Of a stretch of 64,000 nt of DNA, positions 57,453 through 64,000 are shown piece after piece. This stretch comes from JASLDZ01 sp964235945 (GTDB lineage Bacteria; Pseudomonadota; Alphaproteobacteria; Caulobacterales; Caulobacteraceae). Position numbers and translations under genes: made by a program. The notes below the pieces were generated by a model, which did not search any database, was not told the origin of the DNA, and was given only the letters and a program-made list of their open reading frames with translations. Location of the stretch: contig CAXSDV010000007.1 in NCBI GenBank assembly GCA_964235945.1, positions 1-64,000 on the forward strand. The letters run 5' to 3'. How positions within the stretch are numbered: the stretch's first letter is position 1; the number at the start of each line of letters is the position of its first letter.

Positions 57453-57503
57453 TTCCCACCGTCGATGGGCGGGGCCGGGCGGCGGAGGGCGGTGGAGGCC
57501 GCC

Positions 57504-58193
57504 TCAGCCCTCCACGTCGAGCGAGTAGCCCGCCGAGCGCACGGTGCGGATGGGGTCGCTCTCCTCGTCCTTGTTCAGCGCTTTGCGCAGGCGCCCGATG
57601 TGCACGTCCACCGTGCGCGCCTCCACGTAGACGTCCGAGCCCCACACGGCGTCCAGGAGCTGCTCGCGGCTGAACACGCGCCCCGGGTGCTGCATCAGGT
57701 AGTCGAGCAGTCGGAACTCGGTGGGCCCCAGGTGCACCTCGCGGTCGGCGCGCTTCACCCGGTGGGCGACGCGGTCCATCACCACGTCGCCGTGGCGCAC
57801 CCGGTCCTCCGCCAGGCCCGGACGGATGCGGCGCAGCACCGCGCGGATGCGCGCCACGAGCTCCGTCATGGAGAACGGCTTGGTGAGATAGTCGTCCGCC
57901 CCCGTGTCCAGGCCCCGCACCCGGTCGCTCTCCTCCGCGCGGGCGGTGAGCATGATGATGGGCAGGTTGCGCGTTTCGGCGCGTGAGCGCAGGCGCCGGC
58001 ACACCTCCACCCCCGACACCTTGGGCAGCATCCAGTCGAGCACCACGAGGTCCGGCTGGCGCTCGTCCACCAGGACCAGCGCCTCCTCGCCGTCGGCGGC
58101 CGTCGTGACGCGGTAGCCTTCCTTGTCGAGGTTGTACTGCAGGAGGGTGGACAGGGCGTCCTCGTCCTCCACCACCAGTATGCTGGGCGACAC
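57504..58193 (-). CDS. phoB: Phosphate regulon response regulator PhoB
   Basis: PhoB activates phosphate-starvation genes when phosphorylated by PhoR. The 229-residue OmpR-family protein has an N-terminal receiver (acidic E9, D10; phosphoacceptor D53 in VLDWMLPKVSG; lysine in YLTKPF) and a C-terminal winged-helix DNA-binding domain (HLGPTEFRLLDYLMQHPGRVFSREQLLDAVWG, RTVDVHIGRLRKAL). GTG start 3 bp after the phoU stop, so it is coupled to phoU. Confidence 0.95.
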   Translation of the reverse strand: MSPSILVVEDEDALSTLLQYNLDKEGYRVTTAADGEEALVLVDERQPDLVVLDWMLPKVSGVEVCRRLRSRAETRNLPIIMLTARAEESDRVRGLDTGADDYLTKPFSMTELVARIRAVLRRIRPGLAEDRVRHGDVVMDRVAHRVKRADREVHLGPTEFRLLDYLMQHPGRVFSREQLLDAVWGSDVYVEARTVDVHIGRLRKALNKDEESDPIRTVRSAGYSLDVEG

Positions 58194-58196
58194 GGG

Positions 58197-58916
58197 TCAG
58201 GCCGCCGACGGGGCGGGCTCGTGGCGTACGTCCACGTCCTGCCACTTGGGGCGATCGCCCATCATGTCCTCGCCGGTGATCTCGTAGTGCAGGATCTCGG
58301 CGATGTTGGTCGCGTGGTCGCCGATGCGCTCCAGGTTCTTGCCGATGAACAGGAGGTGCGCGCAGGACGAGATCATGCGCGGGTCGCTCATCATGTAGGT
58401 GAGCAGCTCGCGGAACATGGAGTTGTACTGCTCGTCCACCTCCTCGTCGGCGTTCCAGACCTGCATGGCGCTGGCGAGGTCGCCCGCGGTGTAGGCGTCG
58501 AGCGCGGTCTTGAGGCGGCCGGCCACCATGCGGCCCATGCGTTCGATGGAGCGCGTCAGCGGGGTGATGGGCTCGGCCTCGGAGATCACCAGCGCGCGCT
58601 TGGCGATGTTCTTGGCGAGGTCGCCCGTGCGCTCCAGGCTCCAGGCCATCTTCAGCGCGGACACGGTGCGGCGCAGGTCCTGGGCCACCGGCTGGCGCAG
58701 GGCGATCATGCGGATCGACTTCTTCTCGATGTCCGCCTGCATCTGGTCGAGCTTGGCGTCGCGGCCGATCAGCGACTGGGCCAGCGGCACGTCGCGCCCG
58801 GCCACCGCCTCGATGGCGTCCGACACCTGCGCCTCGGCCAGCCCGCCCATGCGCGCCACCTCCGCCTTGAGCTGGTCCAGCTCCTCGCCGAAGAACTTGA
58901 GGGTGTGCTCGTTCAT
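58197..58916 (-). CDS. phoU: Phosphate signalling protein PhoU
   Basis: PhoU is a helical protein that keeps PhoR inhibitory when the Pst transporter is busy. The 239-residue protein has two repeated three-helix units with metal-binding patterns (LKMAWSLERTGDLAKNIAKRA and LFIGKNLERIGDHATNIAE, both E-R-x-G/I-D-x-x-x-N). ATG at 58916 chosen for the family start MNEHTLKFFGEELDQL. It is preceded by a Pho-box-like element and followed by phoB. Confidence 0.95.
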   Translation of the reverse strand: MNEHTLKFFGEELDQLKAEVARMGGLAEAQVSDAIEAVAGRDVPLAQSLIGRDAKLDQMQADIEKKSIRMIALRQPVAQDLRRTVSALKMAWSLERTGDLAKNIAKRALVISEAEPITPLTRSIERMGRMVAGRLKTALDAYTAGDLASAMQVWNADEEVDEQYNSMFRELLTYMMSDPRMISSCAHLLFIGKNLERIGDHATNIAEILHYEITGEDMMGDRPKWQDVDVRHEPAPSAA

Positions 58917-59000
58917 GGTGCACGGGCCTGGATACGCTCCGGCGGGCGGAGCGGCGGGACGGTCGACAGCTTCGCTATGCGCCGACAAAGCTGTCTCACC

Positions 59001-59029
59001 GTGAAGATTTTATGACGTTTACGTGACGC
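59001..59029 (-). promoter_or_regulatory. Pho-box-like element upstream of phoU
   Basis: Reading on the minus strand there are three heptamers, GCGTCAC, ACGTCAT and TCTTCAC, each separated by 4 bp, that is, an 11-bp period. This is the layout of PhoB-binding Pho boxes (CTGTCAT repeats, 11 bp apart). It begins within the phoR stop codon region and lies about 85 bp before the phoU start. Confidence 0.65.
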
Positions 59030-60488
59030 CGCCCGGCCGCTCGGCCCGGGGCAGGTGGACGGTGAAGGTGGAGCCGCGGCCGGGGGCGCTCTCCACCATC
59101 AGCCCGCCCCGATGGCGGCTGACGATGTGCTTGACGATGGCCAGGCCCAGCCCCGTGCCCGCGCGCTCGCCGCTCTTCTGACCTTCCACCCGATAGAAGC
59201 GCTCGGCCAGCCGAGGCAGGTGTTCGCGCGCCACCCCCGGACCTTCGTCCGTCACGCGCAGGCGCAACCAGCGGCGCTCCGAAGCGCGATCGGGCGCCAG
59301 TATGGCCGAGCGCGCCGCCCCCGCGCCGAGCGTGGGGGCGAAAGGGTCGAGGTCGGCGGCGGCGGGTGTGGGAGGGGCGAGGGCGGGAAGCGGCGCCCAG
59401 TCCTCCGCGGGCGAGCCCGGGCCGACCTGCACGCTCACCCGGCCGCCACGGGGCGAGTACTTCAGCGCGTTGGCCAGAAGGTTCTGCACCACCTGCACGA
59501 GTTGGTCCCGGTCGCCCACCACCTCCGCCTCGCCTCGCCCGGGCAGATCCAGTTCCAGGTGCGCGCCGTGCTCGGCCGCCAGCGGGGCCAGGGCGTCCGC
59601 CACGTCCGACACCGCCGCGGCGAGGTCGCAGCGCCCCTGGGGCGGCACGTGCTCGTTCAGCTCGGCGCGGCTGAGCTGGAGCAGGTCCTCGGTGAGCCGG
59701 CCCATGCGGTCGGTCTGGGCGGCCATGATGCCCAGGAAGCGCTCGCGCGCGACGGGGTCCTCCTTCGCGTGGCCGCGCAGGGTCTCGATGAAGCCGGACA
59801 GCGAGGCGAGCGGCGTGCGCAGTTCGTGGCTGGCGTTGGCCAGGAAATCGACGCGCGCGCGCTCCACCCGCCGAGCTTCCGTCTCGTCGCGCAGCAGCAG
59901 AAGGGCGTGGCGCAACTCCTCGCCGCCGACGGCCGCCGTGGGCTGCGCCTCCAGCGGGAAGGTCCAGGCGGTGGTGAACCGGTCGGGGGCGCCCGCCCCT
60001 TCGAAGGCCGCGCGCCGGGGCCGGCGGCCGAACAGGCTCTCGTCCAATGCCTCCAGCACCTCCGGCCGGCGCACGGCGGCCACCAGCAGCGCCCCCGAGC
60101 GCGGGATGCGCAGCAACTCGCGCGCGGCCCGGTTGGCGAAGGCGATGCGCCGGGCGGCCTGGTCGTCCACGTCGCCGGCCGTCACCCACATGAGCGGATC
60201 GGGCAGGGCGTCGAAGGCCTGGGCGAAGGGCGGCTCGACGGGCCCCGCGTCCGCCGCGGGCTCCCCGGCCGTCTCCGGGCGCCCGGCGCCGCGGGCGAGC
60301 AGGCCGGCGGCGGCCAGCACGAGGACCGCCGCCGCCGCCGCGGGCCAGGGCCTGGCCCCGCCGGCGAGCGCCAGGCCGATGCAGGCCGCGACCCCGAGCG
60401 CCCCGGCGGCCAGCACGCGGCCGTAGCCCCCGGACGAAGGGGGCCGGGGCCGGGGGGCGAGCGGGGAGGGGGCGTGGTTCAGCGGCAT
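59019..60488 (-). CDS. phoR: Phosphate regulon sensor kinase PhoR
   Basis: The histidine kinase that phosphorylates PhoB in phosphate starvation. The 489-residue protein has two closely spaced N-terminal helices with almost no periplasmic loop, a PAS-like domain, the dimerisation/phosphoacceptor NASHELRTPLASLSGFIETL, an N-box QNLLANALKYSPRGG and the ATPase motifs VTDEGPGV and GTGLGLAIVKHIVSRHRG. An insertion of about 55 residues, Ala/Pro-rich, sits between the N-box strand and the VTDEGPG motif. The ATG at 60488 is preferred. A TTG at 60545 would add 19 basic residues. Confidence 0.9.
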   Translation of the reverse strand: MPLNHAPSPLAPRPRPPSSGGYGRVLAAGALGVAACIGLALAGGARPWPAAAAAVLVLAAAGLLARGAGRPETAGEPAADAGPVEPPFAQAFDALPDPLMWVTAGDVDDQAARRIAFANRAARELLRIPRSGALLVAAVRRPEVLEALDESLFGRRPRRAAFEGAGAPDRFTTAWTFPLEAQPTAAVGGEELRHALLLLRDETEARRVERARVDFLANASHELRTPLASLSGFIETLRGHAKEDPVARERFLGIMAAQTDRMGRLTEDLLQLSRAELNEHVPPQGRCDLAAAVSDVADALAPLAAEHGAHLELDLPGRGEAEVVGDRDQLVQVVQNLLANALKYSPRGGRVSVQVGPGSPAEDWAPLPALAPPTPAAADLDPFAPTLGAGAARSAILAPDRASERRWLRLRVTDEGPGVAREHLPRLAERFYRVEGQKSGERAGTGLGLAIVKHIVSRHRGGLMVESAPGRGSTFTVHLPRAERPGGVT

Positions 60489-60659
60489 GTCGGGTCGCGG
60501 ACCCTGCCGCCGTTCGGTGACGGTTTTCCGACGCTCCGCGCCCAAGTTCCCGGCGAAGCGCGTCAGAGCCTCTAAACCGGCGTAGCAGGAATCGCGGGTG
60601 GCCGCCGCCGTGCGCGCCGCCTAGCCTGAGCCGCGACGAAGCCCTCCAGGGAGACCTCC

Positions 60660-61691
60660 ATGAGCCGCCATCCGACGCGCCGCGCCGCCCTCGCGGGTTT
60701 GGGCGCCGCGGGGCTGGGCTGGACGGCCCTGGCCGGCCGCGCTGCGGCCCAGGGCAAGCCCGTGACCCTGCTCAACGTCAGCTACGATCCCACGCGCGAG
60801 CTCTATAAGGAGTACGACGCGGTGTTCTGCGCCAACTGGCGGCGCGACCGCGGCCAGACTGTGACGGTGGAGCAGAGCCACGGCGGGTCCGGCAAGCAGG
60901 CGTTGTCGGTGATCAACGGGTTGGCGGCGGACGTGGTGACGCTGGGCATCTCCTCGGACATCGACGCCATCGCGCAGAAGGCGCACCTGCTGTCGCCCGA
61001 CTGGGCCGGACGGCTGCCCTACGGCTCCACCCCCTACACCTCCACGGTCGTGTTCCTGGTGCGCGCGGGAAACCCCAAGCGCATCCGCGACTGGGGCGAC
61101 CTGCTGCATCCGGGGGTGCAGGTGATCACCCCCAACCCGAAGACCTCGTCGGGCGGGCGCTGGAACTACGCGGCCGCCTATCTCTGGGCGCTGCGGGCGC
61201 CCGGCGGGTCGGACGCGAAGGCGCGCGACTACCTGGGGCGGCTCTACGCCCAGGTCCCCGTGCTCGACTCGGGCGCGCGCGGGGCCACCACCACCTTCGC
61301 CCAGCGGGGCCAGGGCGACGTTCTGCTGGCCTGGGAGAACGAGGCGGTCCTGGCCATGGAGGAGATGGGCCCGGGCAAGTTCGAGCTGGTGATCCCCTCC
61401 CTGTCCATCCTGGCGGAGCCGCCGGTGGCGGTGGTCGACAAGGTGGCCGCCCAGAAGGGCGCGACGGAGGTGGCCGCCGCCTACCTGCGCGGTCTTTACA
61501 CGCCCCGCGGCCAGGACATCATCGCGCGCAACCATTACCGCCCGCGCAACCCGCAGGTGCTGGCGCGCTACGCCGCCAAGTTCCCGCGCGTGAACATGGG
61601 GCGGATCGGCGAACTGGGCGGCTGGACCCGGTTCCAGGCCGCCCAGTTCGCCGACGGCGCCGCCTTCGACCAGATCTACCGGCCGCACTGA
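60660..61691 (+). CDS. Sulfate/thiosulfate-binding periplasmic protein
   Basis: This 343-residue solute-binding protein of the Sbp/CysP type has the markers LLNVSYDPTRELYKEY, QSHGGSGKQA, WRDWG-like IRDWGDLLHPGVQVITPNPKTSSGGRWNYAAAY and GDVLLAWENEA. The N-terminus (TRRAALAGLGAAGLGW) has a twin-arginine-like signal. ATG with GGGAG upstream. The expected permease and ATPase genes (cysT, cysW, cysA) do not follow in the window. Confidence 0.93.
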   Translation: MSRHPTRRAALAGLGAAGLGWTALAGRAAAQGKPVTLLNVSYDPTRELYKEYDAVFCANWRRDRGQTVTVEQSHGGSGKQALSVINGLAADVVTLGISSDIDAIAQKAHLLSPDWAGRLPYGSTPYTSTVVFLVRAGNPKRIRDWGDLLHPGVQVITPNPKTSSGGRWNYAAAYLWALRAPGGSDAKARDYLGRLYAQVPVLDSGARGATTTFAQRGQGDVLLAWENEAVLAMEEMGPGKFELVIPSLSILAEPPVAVVDKVAAQKGATEVAAAYLRGLYTPRGQDIIARNHYRPRNPQVLARYAAKFPRVNMGRIGELGGWTRFQAAQFADGAAFDQIYRPH

Positions 61692-61763
61692 CGCCCGCCC
61701 CCTCGCGGCCGGAACCGCGCTCGGCGGCGCCCGTTTCCCAGCGGAGCTTTAGGGGACGACGTG

Positions 61764-62105
61764 ATGCGGGCCGTGAGAACCACCGGGGCCGCGGCCCTCC
61801 TGTCGGGAGCCCTGCTGCTCGCCGGCTGCGGCGACCCCGCCGACAAGCGCGCCGCGTCCGACGCCTCCGCCGGAGCGAATGCGGCGGGCGCGGGCCTGGC
61901 CAAGACCGCGGACGCCGCCGGTGCGGCGCTCGACCGGGCGGGCCGCAAGGCCGAGCCCGCTCTCGACAAGGCGGGCCGCGACATCGACCGCGCCACCGAC
62001 AAGCTGGAGGTCGCCGCGGGCAAGGTGGTGCGCAAGACGGGAAAGGCCATCGACAAGGCGGGCGACAAGGCCGAGCAAGCCGCGGACAACGGCGGTTCGC
62101 GCTAG
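61764..62105 (+). CDS. Small lipoprotein with charged helical domain
   Basis: A 113-residue protein with a lipobox at the end of the signal (LLLAGC, residues about 18-23), followed by a short linker and an Ala/Lys/Asp-rich amphipathic helical region with loosely repeated KAxxxLDKAGR/KTGKAIDKAGDKAEQAA units. It probably is anchored in a membrane from the periplasmic side. Function unknown. An in-frame GTG at 61761 adds one residue; the ATG at 61764 has AGGGGA at the right distance. Confidence 0.75.
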   Translation: MRAVRTTGAAALLSGALLLAGCGDPADKRAASDASAGANAAGAGLAKTADAAGAALDRAGRKAEPALDKAGRDIDRATDKLEVAAGKVVRKTGKAIDKAGDKAEQAADNGGSR

Positions 62106-62159
62106 CCCTTCCGCCGACCTCGCGGTTCCGCCCCGCGCCATCCAGGACGTCCGTTCCGC

Positions 62160-63461
62160 ATGTTCAGCTTCATGTTCGCCACGGGGATCGAGAACTCGAT
62201 CCCGACCATCGACGGGGGTCGCAAGCGCGTCGACGAACTGGAGAAGTGCCGTTTCTACGACCACTGGCGCACGGACTTCCAGTTGGTGGAGGATATGGGC
62301 ATCCGCTTCCTCCGCTACGGCCCGCCCCTGCACAAGACGTGGCTCGGGCCCGGGAAGTACGATTGGGAGTTCAGCGACCTCACCTTCAGCGACCTGAAGC
62401 GGCGCGACCTGGTGCCGATCGTCGACCTATGCCACTTCGGCGTGCCCGATTGGGTGGGAAACTTCCAGAACAGCGACTTTCCGGAGCTGTTCGCGGTGTA
62501 TGCGCGTGACTTCGCCAAGCGTTACCCGTGGGTGCAACTCTATACGCCGGTCAACGAGATGTACATCTGCGCCACCTTCTCCGCCCGTTACGGCTGGTGG
62601 AACGAGCAGATGTCCAGCGACCTGGGCTTCGTCACCGCGTTGAAGCACATCGTCAAGGCCAACGTGCTGGCGATGCAGGAGATCCTGCTCGTGCGGCCGG
62701 ACGCCATCTTCGTGCAGAGCGAGTCTTCGGAGTACTTCCACGCCGAGAACCCCAAGGCGATCGCTGCGGCCGAGCTGATGAACTCGGAGCGCTTTCTCTC
62801 GCTGGACCTCAACTACGGTCGGCGGGTGGACTCGGAGATGTACGAGTTCCTGATGGACAACGGCATGTTGCGAGATGAATATCATTTCTTCCTGAACAAC
62901 CGTATCAAGCAGCACTGTATCCTCGGCAACGACTACTACGTCACGAATGAGCATCGTGTTAGTGCGGATAACTCGACCGTCGCCTCCGGCGAAATATTCG
63001 GCTATTGTGAGATCACCCGGCAGTACTACAACCGGTATCATCTACCCGTGATGCACACGGAAACCAACCTCAACCAGGGTCCCAACGGCGACGAAGCGGT
63101 GATGTGGCTGCACAAGGAGTGGTCCAACGTGTTGCGCGTGCGCAACGACGGCATCCCGATCCTGGGCTTCACTTGGTATTCGCTCACCGACCAAGTCGAT
63201 TGGGACTCGGCGTTGCGCAACGACGCGGGCGTGGTCAATCCGCTGGGGCTTTACGACCTGGACCGCAACATCCGCCCGGTGGGCGAGGCCTACAAGCAGA
63301 TCATCGCGGACTGGCGCGACGTGCTGCCCACCCAGAGCGTGTGTCTGGTGGTTCCCATCGTCACGCCTTCGGAGCATGCGCAAAGCTGGGCGGCCGGCCA
63401 AGCGGCCGACGTGCTCATCCACGACCTCGCCATACCCGGGCGCATCGGCGATCAGGCCTGA
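62160..63461 (+). CDS. Glycoside hydrolase family 1-like protein
   Basis: A 433-residue (beta/alpha)8 glycosidase-like protein. It contains the acid/base region LYTPVNEMYICA (T-x-N-E) and a nucleophile-like HTETNLNQGPNG (T-E-N), both as in family 1 beta-glycosidases, and begins FMFATGIENSIPTIDGG. No signal peptide, so it is cytoplasmic. Sugar specificity is unknown. The segment 62870-63060 has much lower GC and unusual codons (atgaatatcatttc), unlike the surroundings, which may mean transfer. A partial aldose epimerase gene follows 4 bp later, so they are likely co-transcribed. Confidence 0.85.
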   Translation: MFSFMFATGIENSIPTIDGGRKRVDELEKCRFYDHWRTDFQLVEDMGIRFLRYGPPLHKTWLGPGKYDWEFSDLTFSDLKRRDLVPIVDLCHFGVPDWVGNFQNSDFPELFAVYARDFAKRYPWVQLYTPVNEMYICATFSARYGWWNEQMSSDLGFVTALKHIVKANVLAMQEILLVRPDAIFVQSESSEYFHAENPKAIAAAELMNSERFLSLDLNYGRRVDSEMYEFLMDNGMLRDEYHFFLNNRIKQHCILGNDYYVTNEHRVSADNSTVASGEIFGYCEITRQYYNRYHLPVMHTETNLNQGPNGDEAVMWLHKEWSNVLRVRNDGIPILGFTWYSLTDQVDWDSALRNDAGVVNPLGLYDLDRNIRPVGEAYKQIIADWRDVLPTQSVCLVVPIVTPSEHAQSWAAGQAADVLIHDLAIPGRIGDQA

Positions 63462-63465
63462 GCCG

Positions 63466-64000
63466 GTGGCCGCGACCGTCCGAGCCTACGGCGTGCTGCC
63501 CGACGGCCGCCCGGTGCGCGCCGCGCGCCTGGGCGGCCCGGGCGGCCTGGAGGTGGAGGTGCTGGAGTACGGCGCCCTGCTCGCCTCCCTGCGCGCGCCC
63601 GCGGCGGACGGGAGCGGGGCCGTGGAGACCCTGCTGGGCTTCGGCGACCTGGACGGCTGGACGGACGACCGCGCCTATCACGGCCGCGCCATCGGCCGCG
63701 TCGCCAACCGCATAGCCGGCGCCCGCTTCGAGCTGGACGGCGAGAGCTATCGCACGACGGCCAACGAGGGCCCCAACACCCTGCACGGGGGCGCCGTCGG
63801 CTGGAGCGGCCGGCTCTGGACGCTGGAGTGCGCCGAACCGCGCCGGGCGGTGCTGACCTACCGATCTCCCGACGGGGAGGAAGGGTTCCCCGGCGCGGTG
63901 GACGCCGCCGTCACCTTCTCCCTGGTGGACGACCAGGTGCTGGAGATCGTCTGGGAGGCGCAAACGGACCGGCCCACCCCGGTGGCCATGACCCACCATC
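63466..64000 (+). CDS. Aldose 1-epimerase (partial, 3' end beyond window)
   Basis: The visible 178 residues show the GalM/aldose epimerase family: EYGALLASLRAPAADG, DDRAYHGRAIGRVANRIAGARFELDG and NTLHGGAVGWSGRLW, with the EWxAxTDxxTPVAMTHH motif region at the end. Such enzymes interconvert alpha and beta sugars. It starts at a GTG 4 bp after the GH1-like gene, consistent with a sugar-use unit. Confidence 0.9.
   Translation, partial: MAATVRAYGVLPDGRPVRAARLGGPGGLEVEVLEYGALLASLRAPAADGSGAVETLLGFGDLDGWTDDRAYHGRAIGRVANRIAGARFELDGESYRTTANEGPNTLHGGAVGWSGRLWTLECAEPRRAVLTYRSPDGEEGFPGAVDAAVTFSLVDDQVLEIVWEAQTDRPTPVAMTHH

Overview
The window is about 64 kb of very GC-rich, gene-dense DNA with two 100-base runs of N, typical of a draft or metagenome assembly. 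Gene content and order point to an alphaproteobacterium of the order Caulobacterales (Caulobacter/Phenylobacterium-like). The main evidence is a che1-type chemotaxis operon in the Caulobacter order, a PodJ polarity factor, CtrA-type (TTAA-N7-TTAA) and CcrM-type (GANTC) sites, the dnaN-recF-gyrB block, and an aa3 oxidase cluster typical of the group. The genus cannot be fixed from the sequence alone. No rRNA, tRNA, CRISPR array, prophage or insertion sequence was seen.

Layout: 0-5.1 kb (+) holds cytochrome b and c1 of the bc1 complex, an alpha/beta hydrolase, mtnP and apt (methylthioadenosine/adenine salvage) and a small membrane protein. 5.4-14.7 kb (+) is one chemotaxis operon: mcp, STAS protein, cheY, cheA, cheW, cheR, cheB, cheY, cheD, cheU-like, receiver protein. 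Most of its genes overlap by 4 bp. 14.7-21.6 kb (-) holds rplY-pth-TPR-GNAT-ychF, prs and two secreted proteins of unknown function. 21.7-23.9 kb (+) is pabB-pabC for p-aminobenzoate. 24.1-32.7 kb (-) is gyrB, recF, dnaN, a DUF3429 protein and podJ, with an unlisted 35-residue membrane protein gene on the opposite strand between dnaN and recF. 33-42.4 kb is mixed housekeeping: a serine hydrolase, rarD, asd, ccmA-ccmB, acnA, and DUF1223 and DUF2794 proteins.

42.5-54.6 kb is mainly a long minus-strand series. It starts with the cytochrome oxidase genes ctaC-ctaD, a terminator, ctaB, a CoxF-like small ORF, ctaG, ctaE, a DUF983 protein and surf1. It continues into thrC, an M16 peptidase, two PaaI-type thioesterases and a DUF2256 protein. 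With the bc1 genes at the left end it encodes most of the terminal respiratory chain. 54.9-57.4 kb holds apaG, metZ and small proteins. 57.5-60.5 kb (-) is a compact phoR-phoU-phoB phosphate regulon core with a three-repeat Pho-box-like element and no pst transporter genes between phoR and phoU. 60.7-64 kb (+) is a sulfate-binding protein, a lipoprotein, a GH1-like glycosidase with atypical base composition and a partial aldose epimerase.

Most notable items: the last chemotaxis-operon receiver carries a C-terminal FliM-like (SQDDIDALM) peptide; Mcp, CheD and the CheU-like protein end in similar acidic E-x-F tails; a 35-aa membrane protein has its own promoter/operator; a Pho-box-like element sits where pst genes are expected; and a perfect CtrA box with clustered GANTC sites lies in front of podJ.
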